Source of the DNA: Enterococcus caccae ATCC BAA-1240
Lineage (GTDB): Bacteria; Bacillota; Bacilli; Lactobacillales; Enterococcaceae
Reading direction: 5' to 3'
Assembly (NCBI RefSeq): GCF_000407145.1
Contig: NZ_KE136472.1
Location: forward strand, 496,001-560,000
DNA length: 64,000 nucleotides
Notes under the pieces: model-generated
What the model saw: the letters and a program-made list of their open reading frames with translations, nothing else
What the model was told of the DNA's origin: nothing
The model's database searches: none
Made by a program: the position numbers and the translations under genes
Part shown: positions 28,585 through 36,274 of the stretch, piece after piece
Numbering within the stretch: position 1 is the first letter of the stretch
Layout of the letters: each line of letters begins with the position of its first letter

Positions 28585-29736
28585 ATGAAGCACTCAATAT
28601 ATCTGAATCATGCCGCAACTTCTAATCATAAATTTGAAGCAACAATTCAAGAGGTCTCTCAGTATTTGGAAGCAAACAATAATCTGAATATAAATCGTGG
28701 TTCGCAAAATAGTGATGAACTTGAAGTGATTTTTGAAGCTCGCCAAGCTTTTGCAACTTTTTTTCATGCGCCTGACCCAGCACACATTATTTTTACAGCA
28801 AATGCAACAACTTCGCTGAATATGATTTTAAATGGTTTAGTGAAATCTGGCGATCACGTCATAACGACAGCAGTCGAGCATAATGCGGTTGCTAGACCTC
28901 TTCATATGTTGGAAAGGCAACAGAATATTTCAGTGAGTCATTTACGCTGTGAACCAAATGGAAAGCTTGATCCTACACAAATGGAAGCGCAAATTCGCCC
29001 AGAAACAAAAGTGTTAGTAATGACCCATGCATCAAATGTATTAGGGACTATTTTACCCATCAAAGAATGCTTCGAAATTGCAAAAGCACATGGAATCATC
29101 ACGGTTTTAGACAGTGCTCAAACAGCTGGCTTTTTGCCAATTGATATGGAAGAAATGTTGATTGATGTTTTAGCATTTACAGGACACAAAAGTTTGATGG
29201 GATTAACTGGAATAGGCGGCTTTTCATTAGCACAAAATATGGAAAAAGAAATCACTCCTTGGATGAGTGGGGGGACGGGAAGTGCTTCATTATCATTAGA
29301 GCAGCCTAATTTTTTACCCGATAAATTTGAGGCAGGTACCTTAAATATGCTAGGTATTTTGAGCTTAAAAAGTGCACTAAAATCAATAAATATACTTGGA
29401 TTAGATCGAATCGCACTACATGAACGAGTATTGACTGCACGATTCTTAGAGGGGTTAAAAAACTTACCTGTAACTATTTTAGGAAGTACCGATCCAACTG
29501 AGATGGTACCAGTTGTTTCTATTACAACAACACTAGTTGATCCAGGAGAACTTTCTCAGCAATTATTCAATCGTTATCAAATCATCACACGATCTGGATT
29601 ACATTGTTCTCCGCTTGCACATCAAACAGCAGGAACGTTAAAAACAGGTGCCGTACGTTTTAGTTTTGGCTGGAACACAACGATTGATGAAATCGATTAT
29701 ACTCTAAACGCTTTAAAGGAAATCTTGTCGGAATAG
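28585..29736 (+). CDS. cysteine desulfurase family aminotransferase (NifS-like, selenium cluster type)
   Basis: 383 residues, class V PLP enzyme. The PLP lysine is in FTGHKSLMG, and the persulfide/selenide cysteine is in RSGLHCSPLAHQ. I recall that the protein family for this type is named after an E. faecalis member. In this place it probably delivers sulfur or selenium to SelD, YedF or the cofactor. ATG 28585 (AAAGGA upstream) is preferred over the in-frame GTG 28567, which overlaps mocA. Confidence 0.9.
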   Translation: MKHSIYLNHAATSNHKFEATIQEVSQYLEANNNLNINRGSQNSDELEVIFEARQAFATFFHAPDPAHIIFTANATTSLNMILNGLVKSGDHVITTAVEHNAVARPLHMLERQQNISVSHLRCEPNGKLDPTQMEAQIRPETKVLVMTHASNVLGTILPIKECFEIAKAHGIITVLDSAQTAGFLPIDMEEMLIDVLAFTGHKSLMGLTGIGGFSLAQNMEKEITPWMSGGTGSASLSLEQPNFLPDKFEAGTLNMLGILSLKSALKSINILGLDRIALHERVLTARFLEGLKNLPVTILGSTDPTEMVPVVSITTTLVDPGELSQQLFNRYQIITRSGLHCSPLAHQTAGTLKTGAVRFSFGWNTTIDEIDYTLNALKEILSE

Positions 29737-29754
29737 ATGCAAAGGAGAAAATCA

Positions 29755-30777
29755 ATGAATTTTTTATCACAATGTACTTCTGGCGGCTGTGGCGCTAAGA
29801 TCGGTCCGAATGAATTAGCCGAATTTTTAAAAAGTCTGCCCAAATTTTCTGATGAAAAACTATTAGTAGGTTTTGATGCATCCGATGATGCCGCGGTTTA
29901 TCAATTATCAGAGGAGCTTGCACTGATTTCAACGATAGATTTTTTTTCGCCCATGGTTGAAGATCCTCGTACTTTCGGTAGAATCGCTGCGGCGAATGCG
30001 ATGAGTGATGTTTATGCAATGGGTGGGAAAGTATTATTCGCATTAAACTTAGTTTGTTTTCCAGAAAAAATGGATAAACGAAAGCTTTCAGAAATTCTGA
30101 TCGGTGGTGCAGAAAAACTAGAAGAAGCGAATGCTTCATTGGCTGGTGGCCATTCCATCTATGATCATGAACCTAAATACGGATTAGCAGTAACAGGGCA
30201 AGTGGATCCGCGGAAAATCATTCATAATAATACTCCGAAAATAGGGGATGTCTTGATTCTTACTAAGGCGTTGGGTGTTGGGCTAGTTCAATCAGCTGTC
30301 AGAGGAGGTCTCGCTTGTAAAGAAGCAAAAGCGGCGGCAATCGCGTCAATGGAACGTTTAAACAAATATGCTGCAGAAAAAATGGGGAAGTTCCCTGTCC
30401 ATGCTTGTACTGATGTGACGGGGTTTGGTTTACTGGTTCATGCATTAGAAATGGCTGGAGAGAATGCAACATTAGTCATTGATGCAGCACAATTACCGCT
30501 TTTACCGCAAGCCTATTATTATGCGGAAGAATTTTTAGCAACAGCAGCGGGTCAAAGAAATCGACAATTTATGAAAAGTAAAGTTGATTTGAGTGCTGTT
30601 TCTCCGGCATACCAAGAGATTCTTTTTGATCCCCAAACTTCAGGTGGCTTGTTGATCAGTGTTAAAGCAGAAAAAGCATTAGAATGTCTTGAAACTATTC
30701 AAAAAGATGATCCAGTCGCGGCAATTATTGGTGAAGTTTGTGAAAAAGAATCAAGTCAGTCAATAATTCTTGTCTAA
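29755..30777 (+). CDS. selD: selenide, water dikinase
   Basis: 340 residues. It makes selenophosphate from selenide and ATP. The active-site motif is TSGGCGAKIGP, with cysteine (TGT) in the catalytic place, not selenocysteine, and the essential lysine two residues later. GGHSIYDHEPKYG and DVTGFGLLVHALEMA are typical. No selA, selB or tRNA-Sec is in the window, so its product probably serves the molybdenum hydroxylase (orphan SelD type). AAAGGAG suits ATG 29755. Confidence 0.95.
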   Translation: MNFLSQCTSGGCGAKIGPNELAEFLKSLPKFSDEKLLVGFDASDDAAVYQLSEELALISTIDFFSPMVEDPRTFGRIAAANAMSDVYAMGGKVLFALNLVCFPEKMDKRKLSEILIGGAEKLEEANASLAGGHSIYDHEPKYGLAVTGQVDPRKIIHNNTPKIGDVLILTKALGVGLVQSAVRGGLACKEAKAAAIASMERLNKYAAEKMGKFPVHACTDVTGFGLLVHALEMAGENATLVIDAAQLPLLPQAYYYAEEFLATAAGQRNRQFMKSKVDLSAVSPAYQEILFDPQTSGGLLISVKAEKALECLETIQKDDPVAAIIGEVCEKESSQSIILV

Positions 30778-30793
30778 GAAAGAAGGAGCAGCG

Positions 30794-31384
30794 ATGAAAA
30801 AAATCAATGCAATAGGAAAGCCGTGTCCAATTCCAGTAATCGAGGCGAAAAAGGCCATTCGAGAGTTGAACAATGCTGAAGGAACCATCGAAATAACAGT
30901 CGATAATGAAGTGTCAGTGAAAAATATCGAAAAAATGGCAATAGGTTTAGGTCTGAAAACGACTAGTCAAAAGTGTAAAAATGATGAATTTAAGGTTGAA
31001 ATCGTTGTTCAAAAAAAAGATGAGTCACTAAATTCAGTTGCTTCAAATAACGAATTAGTGATTGCTTTTGGCAGGCAAACAATGGGAGATGGTGATGTTG
31101 ATCTAGGAGCGATTTTACTAAAAAGTTATATTTATTCTTTGACTGAACTAGATACACCACCTAACCACCTGTTGTTTTTCAACAGTGGGGCATTTTTAAC
31201 AAATCAAGGCTCTAATACTTTAAAAGACCTACAGGTTTTATTAGATAAGGGGACACAAATCAGTACTTGTGGCGCTTGTTTAGATTTTTATCGGATCAAA
31301 GAAACATTAGCTATCGGTGAAATCACAAATATGTATGGTATCACAGAAATAATGGCACAAGCGAAAAAAGTGATTAATTTCTGA
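30794..31384 (+). CDS. yedF: YedF: sulfurtransferase-like selenium metabolism protein
   Basis: 196 residues in two parts. A TusA-like domain has the GKPCPIPVIEAKK cysteine motif (about 1-70). A DsrE-like domain (about 85-196) carries cysteines in STCGACLDFY. It probably carries or relays selenium or sulfur in cofactor maturation. AAGGAG precedes ATG 30794, 16 bases after the selD stop; the in-frame TTG at 30770 overlaps selD and has no ribosome site. Confidence 0.9.
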   Translation: MKKINAIGKPCPIPVIEAKKAIRELNNAEGTIEITVDNEVSVKNIEKMAIGLGLKTTSQKCKNDEFKVEIVVQKKDESLNSVASNNELVIAFGRQTMGDGDVDLGAILLKSYIYSLTELDTPPNHLLFFNSGAFLTNQGSNTLKDLQVLLDKGTQISTCGACLDFYRIKETLAIGEITNMYGITEIMAQAKKVINF

Positions 31385-31399
31385 ACATGAGGTGGAAGA

Positions 31400-31657
31400 A
31401 TGGACTATCTTTTAACATTTCAAAATACCCATTATGCAGTGCACAGTGAGAAAGTATTGCTGAATAAAAAGATTCTTGTCTCCGTGATGGCATTGCCGAC
31501 AAGTTTAGGTGATTTTTGTGGAATTTGTTTAAGAATTGCCAAGGAAGATTTTGTATTTGGACGACAGTTTTTAGAAGAGGCGAAAATACCGATCAAAGGG
31601 ATTTTTAAGATTGAAGGAACGAAGAATGAAAGGACGTATCTACCATGGAACCCTTGA
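31400..31657 (+). CDS. DUF3343, putative Se/S carrier-like protein
   Basis: 85 residues. Small thioredoxin-sized protein with the DUF3343 pattern: HSEKVLLNKKI, VMALPTSLGDFCGICLRI with its two cysteines, and a C-terminal lysine-rich strand. Such proteins accompany selD/yedF and are thought to carry selenium or sulfur. GAGGTGG precedes the ATG. Its last 13 bases overlap yqeC, so the two are translated together. Confidence 0.85.
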   Translation: MDYLLTFQNTHYAVHSEKVLLNKKILVSVMALPTSLGDFCGICLRIAKEDFVFGRQFLEEAKIPIKGIFKIEGTKNERTYLPWNP

Positions 31658-32385
31658 TCAATTGTTTTGATTTTCAAGGAAAACAAGTAGTTTCACTGAT
31701 TGGAAGCGGTGGAAAGACAAGTTTAATGTGGTATCTTGCTGACTGCTATCGTAATCAATCAGTTTTGGTCAGCACGACAACTAAAATAGGGTGTCCAGTA
31801 GATCGTCCTCATGATTATTTTTATAGTAGTAATTTTTCAAATCTAGGGTGCGATGGACAGGGAATCACTTTAGCTGGAAGAGTTTGCGAAGGTGGATATA
31901 AGTTGAAATCACTGCCACTTCCTGTTTTTGAAGAGTTGCTTCCACATTTTGATAAAGCTTTTCTAGAAGCTGATGGCTCCAAACAATTACCGTTAAAAGG
32001 TTGGGAAACGTTTGAGCCAGTTGTTTTACCTAAAACGACTGTCACGATTGGTTTAATTCCCATCTCTGCTGTCGGAAAAAACATCGATCAAATGACAGTC
32101 CACCGTCTCGCACTATTTTTACGAGCAACAGGGGCTATTCAAGGAGAGAAAGTTAAAGAAGAAACATTAGCTGAAATTATTGCAAGCCCCACGGGTTTAT
32201 GGAAAAAAAGCCATGGACAACGTATTTTATGTATCAATCAAGTTCAAACAATAGAACAATTAAAGCAAGCGAAAAAAGTTTTAGCTTTGCTCCCCCAGAT
32301 GTTATTAAAACGTTTGAGTAAAGTGATTGCATGCAATGTTCAAACTAAGGAAGGAATTGTCTTATGGGAAAAACTAAACAATTAA
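31645..32385 (+). CDS. yqeC: YqeC: selenium-dependent hydroxylase accessory protein
   Basis: 246 residues. P-loop-like motif SLIGSGGKTSLMWYLAD (about 15-31) and EADGSKQLPLKGW in the middle match YqeC. Its role in putting selenium on the molybdenum cofactor is inferred in the family from gene company, not from chemistry. It overlaps the gene before by 13 bases and yqeB after by 22. Confidence 0.9.
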   Translation: MEPLINCFDFQGKQVVSLIGSGGKTSLMWYLADCYRNQSVLVSTTTKIGCPVDRPHDYFYSSNFSNLGCDGQGITLAGRVCEGGYKLKSLPLPVFEELLPHFDKAFLEADGSKQLPLKGWETFEPVVLPKTTVTIGLIPISAVGKNIDQMTVHRLALFLRATGAIQGEKVKEETLAEIIASPTGLWKKSHGQRILCINQVQTIEQLKQAKKVLALLPQMLLKRLSKVIACNVQTKEGIVLWEKLNN

Positions 32386-33194
32386 TTTCTGAAACAATTG
32401 TAGTTGTTCGAGGTGGGGGTGATTTGGCTACGGGAGTCATCCAAAAATTAGCTCATACAGGCTTTAAAGTAGTTGTTTTAGAAACAGCTAAGCCTTTAGC
32501 TATTCGGCGTACAGTTGCTTTGTGCACAGCAGTTTTTCAAGGGAGACAGCAAGTAGAAGACACAGAAGCAGTGTTCGTTTCTTCAGTGTCAGAATGTGAG
32601 GCAATCTGGAATAATAATCAGATTCCTATGTTGATTGATGCTGAAGCGAAATTATTGACTGAACTGAAACCAACTGTTTTGGTAGATGCAATTCTTGCTA
32701 AAAAAAACTTAGGCACAAACAAAATGATGGCCCCTATTACGATAGCGTTAGGACCAGGATTTTCAGCGCCAAAAGATGTTGATGTGGTGGTTGAAACAAT
32801 GAGAGGACATCATTTAGGTCGATTGTATTTTAATGGGGGAGCTATTCCTAATACAGGAACTCCTGGGGAGATTGGTGGAAAAAGTGCTGAACGTGTTATT
32901 CATTCACCAACATCTGGAAACGTTCAGCATATAAAAAAAATCGGTGATGTGGTAAGAAAGGGAGAGGTGCTCTTTTATATTGACCAAGTTGCTATAAAAT
33001 CACCGTTAGACGGTGTATTGAGAGGAATGATTTCAGAGGAAGTCGTATGTCAAATAGGATTAAAATGTGGTGATGTCGATCCACGTTCTTTTGACAAAGT
33101 CGATTGTTATACGATATCTGATAAAGCGAGGGCTTTAGGTGGAGCTGTTTTAGATGCAACACTCTGGATTGGACGAGAAAAAAACTTGTTTTAG
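32364..33194 (+). CDS. yqeB: YqeB: selenium-dependent molybdenum cofactor maturation protein
   Basis: 276 residues. N-terminal Rossmann-like motif VVVRGGGDLATGVIQKL, a middle GPGFSAPKDVDVVVETMRGH section and a biotinyl/lipoyl-like C-terminal part (GDVVRKGEVLFYID). The family is found only with selenium-dependent hydroxylases. Last gene of the xdh operon; a new promoter for flavodoxin follows. Confidence 0.9.
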   Translation: MGKTKQLISETIVVVRGGGDLATGVIQKLAHTGFKVVVLETAKPLAIRRTVALCTAVFQGRQQVEDTEAVFVSSVSECEAIWNNNQIPMLIDAEAKLLTELKPTVLVDAILAKKNLGTNKMMAPITIALGPGFSAPKDVDVVVETMRGHHLGRLYFNGGAIPNTGTPGEIGGKSAERVIHSPTSGNVQHIKKIGDVVRKGEVLFYIDQVAIKSPLDGVLRGMISEEVVCQIGLKCGDVDPRSFDKVDCYTISDKARALGGAVLDATLWIGREKNLF

Positions 33195-33229
33195 TATAAT
33201 TTTCAAAAACTTAAAATTATTTTTTTTAC

Positions 33230-33269
33230 CTAAAAAATATTGTTTTGAATGTGTGGTTTATGGTATAGT
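33230..33269 (+). promoter_or_regulatory. flavodoxin-nfn-nifJ promoter with palindrome-like operator
   Basis: CTAAAAAATATTGTTTTG (33230-33247) shares its first 12 bases with the ssnA palindrome and overlaps the -35 element TTGTTT (33240-33245). The -10 element TATAGT with extended TG is at 33264-33269. Geometry to the -10 is within one base of that at xdh. Confidence 0.58.
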
Positions 33270-33295
33270 ATAAGGGAAGATTTTGTATGGTTTTG

Positions 33296-33331
33296 ATCAC
33301 AAAAAAAAGAAAGCGTTTTATTTTTTGTGAT
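33296..33331 (+). promoter_or_regulatory. perfect inverted repeat in the flavodoxin leader, cre-like core in the loop
   Basis: ATCACAAAAAA (33296-33306) and TTTTTTGTGAT (33321-33331) are perfect inverted copies. The loop contains AAAGCGTTTT, the core of a catabolite-responsive site though with a weak outer consensus. Located in the 5' untranslated region about 150 bases before flavodoxin. Confidence 0.45.
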
Positions 33332-33483
33332 ATGTGAAAAAGGTAATTTGAATTAAGATATCTCTAACCATACTATAGTTGCATATGTTTTTGGATAGTA
33401 AGTATGAGAAGAATGAAAAGGGTTACAACATATCTTCTTATACTTTAAAATATTATGTAAAGAAGACGAGAGGATGGGTAAAT

Positions 33484-33927
33484 ATGGCATTAGTAAAAAT
33501 CATTTATGCAAGCATGACAGGAAACACAGAGGAAATTTCAGAAATTATAGAAAGCACAGTACAAGAAGCAGGTTTTGACGTAGTAAGAGAAGAATGTTCA
33601 GAAGTGGATGTCGATTTCTTTGATGATGCAGATGCATGTGTGATTGCTACGTATACCTATGGTGATGGTGAATTACCGTTTGAATTTGAAGACTTTTATG
33701 ATGAATTAGAAGAAAAAGATTTAGCAGGAAAAATTTTTGGTGTTGTTGGTTCTGGCGATCGTGAGTACGGAGATCTTTTCTGCAAATCAGCACATGACTT
33801 TGTAGATGCTTTACAGAAATCAGGCGCTAAAAAAGTAGCTGAAACAGTTGAAATCGAAAATAACGCAGAAGAAGAAGATATTGAACAGTTGAAAAAGTTT
33901 GTCCAAGAATTAACAGCGAATCTATAA
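33484..33927 (+). CDS. flavodoxin
   Basis: 147 residues, short-chain type. FMN site: SMTGNTEE for the phosphate loop, TYTYGDGELP and GSGDREYGDLF for the ring loops. Very acidic, as expected for an electron carrier. It probably takes electrons from the pyruvate oxidoreductase encoded downstream. ATG 33484 is chosen because GAGAGGATGG precedes it; the reading frame is open back to 33379 but that extension has no ribosome site and unlikely composition. Confidence 0.93.
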   Translation: MALVKIIYASMTGNTEEISEIIESTVQEAGFDVVREECSEVDVDFFDDADACVIATYTYGDGELPFEFEDFYDELEEKDLAGKIFGVVGSGDREYGDLFCKSAHDFVDALQKSGAKKVAETVEIENNAEEEDIEQLKKFVQELTANL

Positions 33928-33960
33928 CAGTACTTTAAGATCATATGAAAGAAGGAAAAA

Positions 33961-33999
33961 TGAATGCAACCATTCATTAACGGTACTCCATATGCATAA
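33961..33999 (+). promoter_or_regulatory. 11-codon leader ORF with hairpin, overlapping the NfnA-like gene start
   Basis: A good ribosome site (GAAGGAAAAA, 33951-33960) faces a tiny ORF from ATG 33964 to TAA 33999 encoding MQPFINGTPYA. It overlaps the NfnA-like gene start (33992) by eight bases in another frame. TGAATG/CATTCA (33961-33976) can fold over the leader start. The NfnA-like gene itself has no clear ribosome site, so translation coupling is suggested. Confidence 0.4.
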
Positions 34000-34831
34000 G
34001 ATATCAAAAAGTAAGCAACTTTCGGAAAACGAATATGATTTTTGGATCAATGCGCCCTTGATTGCATCAAAGGCTAAGCCAGGACAATTTGTTATTTTAC
34101 GAATCAATGAAATTGGTGAGCGAATCCCTTTGACAATTGCTGATGCTGATGATTCTAGCGGTAATATTCGGTTGGTTTTCCAAGTAATAGGCAAAACAAC
34201 AGCTGAACTAGGGAAACTGACTACTGGTGATACTATTTTAGATTTAACAGGTCCCCTCGGTATGCCGACGGAAATAAAAAAATACGGGACGGTTATGATT
34301 GCAGGTGGTGGTGTTGGAATTGCTGCGATTCTCCCAATTGTTAAAGGATTGAAAAATGCTGGCAATCGTGTAATTACGATTCTTGGTGCTAAAACAGCTG
34401 AGCTAGTGATTCTTCAAAAAGAGTGTCGAGAATATTCTGATGAATTGATCATCGCGACAGATGATGGCACGCTTGGCATGAAAGGCCTTGTAACGGCTGC
34501 TATGGAGCATGTGATTAACAAGGAAACGGTTCATTGTTGTTGGGCGATTGGTCCCAGTATGATGATGAAATTTTGTACTTTGACTGCAACAAAACATGAG
34601 GTGCCTATTTTTGTTTCGTTAAATCCAATTATGATTGATGGAACAGGCATGTGCGGTGGTTGCCGAGTAACGATTGATGGTAGTATAAAATTCGCCTGTG
34701 TCGATGGTCCAGAATTTAAAGGAACAGAGGTCAATTGGGATGAATTTATCAGTCGTATGAAACAATATAAGACTGAAGAAGAAACTTGTTTGGCGGGTTA
34801 TCAAAAAGCGCAGGTGATAAATCGTGGCTAG
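33992..34831 (+). CDS. NfnA/SudB-type FAD/NAD-binding oxidoreductase subunit
   Basis: 279 residues. Ferredoxin reductase-like FAD domain (AKPGQFVILRINEIGERIPLT cut short here as PGQFVIL ... RIPLTIAD), NAD site AGGGVGIAAILPI, and a C-terminal 2Fe-2S motif (GTGMCGGCRVT ... FACVDGPEF). Same type as dihydroorotate dehydrogenase electron-transfer subunits, but the partner encoded next makes it an NfnA/sulfide dehydrogenase alpha-like subunit. Family members exchange electrons between NAD(H), NADP(H) and ferredoxin. It overlaps the next gene by eight bases. Confidence 0.88.
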   Translation: MHKISKSKQLSENEYDFWINAPLIASKAKPGQFVILRINEIGERIPLTIADADDSSGNIRLVFQVIGKTTAELGKLTTGDTILDLTGPLGMPTEIKKYGTVMIAGGGVGIAAILPIVKGLKNAGNRVITILGAKTAELVILQKECREYSDELIIATDDGTLGMKGLVTAAMEHVINKETVHCCWAIGPSMMMKFCTLTATKHEVPIFVSLNPIMIDGTGMCGGCRVTIDGSIKFACVDGPEFKGTEVNWDEFISRMKQYKTEEETCLAGYQKAQVINRG

Positions 34832-36269
34832 AAGAAGCAGAACAAAAACACCAATCGCAGAACAAGACCCAGCAATTCGTAAGTCTAATTTTGACGAAGT
34901 ATGCTTAGGTTATACGATTGAAGAGGGACAAGCTGAAGCAATTCGGTGTCTACAATGTAAAAATGCGCCTTGTGTTACGAGCTGTCCTGTGATGATTGAT
35001 ATTCCTGGATTTATTCTTTCAATCAAAGAAGGGGACATGCAAGAAGCAGTGGATATCTTAGGGAAATATACGAATCTTCCTGCAATTTGCGGCAGAGTTT
35101 GCCCACAAGAAAAACAATGCGAACAAGTTTGTAAATTGGGGATGAACAAAAATTTTGAACCAGTTGCAATCGGTAAACTAGAACGGTTAGTTGCAGATTG
35201 GGCATTAGAGAATCAAGCTTTTTCAAAGCATATTCAAAACAACGAACCAAAAAATGGTCGAATTGCCGTAATCGGTTCTGGACCTTCCGGATTAACGGTC
35301 GCTGGTGATTTAGCAAAAAGGAATTACGAAGTAATTGTGTATGAGGCATTGCATGATTCCGGTGGTGTCTTGATATACGGTATTCCAGAATTCAGGTTAC
35401 CTAAAAGGATCGTAAAAAAAGAAATCGAAAAAATTGAAGCATTAGGCGTAACGATTGAAACAAATGTGGTGGTTGGGAAAACGATTACGATGGATGAGAT
35501 CATAGATGAGTTTGATGCTTGCTATATTTCAGTCGGAGCTGGAGCACCAAATTTTATGGAGATTCCTGGAACAGCATTAAATGGAGTCTATTCATCTAGC
35601 GAATATTTGACACGAATCAATTTGATGCACAGCTATGAGTTTCCTAAATATGATACACCAATGAAGCGTTCGAACCATGTTGTCGTGGTCGGTGGAGGAA
35701 ATGTAGCAATGGATGCGGCAAGATCCGCTAAGCGTTTAGGTGCTGAACATGTCAGTATTGTCTATCGCAGATCACTAGAAGAATTGCCCGCACGTATCGA
35801 AGAATATCACCATTCTGTTGAAGAAGATATTGATTATCATTGGCTGACGAATCCAATCGAATATATAAACAACGGAGCTGGGGAGTTAAAAGGTGTAAAA
35901 TGTGTCAAAATGGAGTTAGATGAACCAGATGAATCTGGAAGGCGTCGTCCAGTTCCAATTAAAAATAGTGAATTTATTATCGAAGCTGACACAGTGATCG
36001 AAGCAATCGGTCAAGGGTCCAATAAAGTGTTGTTAACCACTTTCCCAGAACTTAAATTAACAAAATGGGGTTACATTGAGGCGGATCCAAAAACGGGAAC
36101 AACATCGATTCCCGGCGTCTTTGCTGGCGGAGATATCGTTACAGGTGCAGCAACAGTGATTTTGGCTATGGGTGCCGGAAAAGTTGCCGCTGTTGAAATC
36201 GACAGGTACGTACGAGGAAAAAAGAACACGCCCGTAACAACAAAAAGTTTGAGGAAAGATAAAAGGTGA
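34824..36269 (+). CDS. NfnB/GltD-type iron-sulfur flavoprotein (often called NADPH-dependent glutamate synthase beta)
   Basis: 481 residues. N-terminal double 4Fe-4S cysteine pattern (CLQCKNAPCVTSCPV ... CGRVCPQEKQCEQVC, about 40-110), FAD site (VIGSGPSGLTVAGDLAK) and NADP site (VVVGGGNVAMDAARSAK). No glutamate synthase large subunit is nearby, and the NfnA-like gene precedes it, so ferredoxin/flavodoxin:NADP+ oxidoreduction fits better than glutamate synthesis. The start is GTG 34824 with AGGTGAT before it. nifJ starts 5 bases after its stop. Confidence 0.9.
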   Translation: MARRSRTKTPIAEQDPAIRKSNFDEVCLGYTIEEGQAEAIRCLQCKNAPCVTSCPVMIDIPGFILSIKEGDMQEAVDILGKYTNLPAICGRVCPQEKQCEQVCKLGMNKNFEPVAIGKLERLVADWALENQAFSKHIQNNEPKNGRIAVIGSGPSGLTVAGDLAKRNYEVIVYEALHDSGGVLIYGIPEFRLPKRIVKKEIEKIEALGVTIETNVVVGKTITMDEIIDEFDACYISVGAGAPNFMEIPGTALNGVYSSSEYLTRINLMHSYEFPKYDTPMKRSNHVVVVGGGNVAMDAARSAKRLGAEHVSIVYRRSLEELPARIEEYHHSVEEDIDYHWLTNPIEYINNGAGELKGVKCVKMELDEPDESGRRRPVPIKNSEFIIEADTVIEAIGQGSNKVLLTTFPELKLTKWGYIEADPKTGTTSIPGVFAGGDIVTGAATVILAMGAGKVAAVEIDRYVRGKKNTPVTTKSLRKDKR

Positions 36270-36274
36270 GAAAA

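Noticed and set aside
29755-29850. Selenocysteine in SelD or Xdh
   Set aside because: The SelD catalytic codon is TGT, and no in-frame TGA exists in selD or xdh.
33317-33342. Rex-type operator TTGTGATATGTGAA in the flavodoxin leader
   Set aside because: The second half is a direct rather than an inverted copy, so it does not fit TTGTGA-N6-TCACAA.
33379-33483. 35-codon N-terminal extension of flavodoxin
   Set aside because: No ribosome site, composition unlike flavodoxin, and ATG 33484 gives the normal length with a good site.
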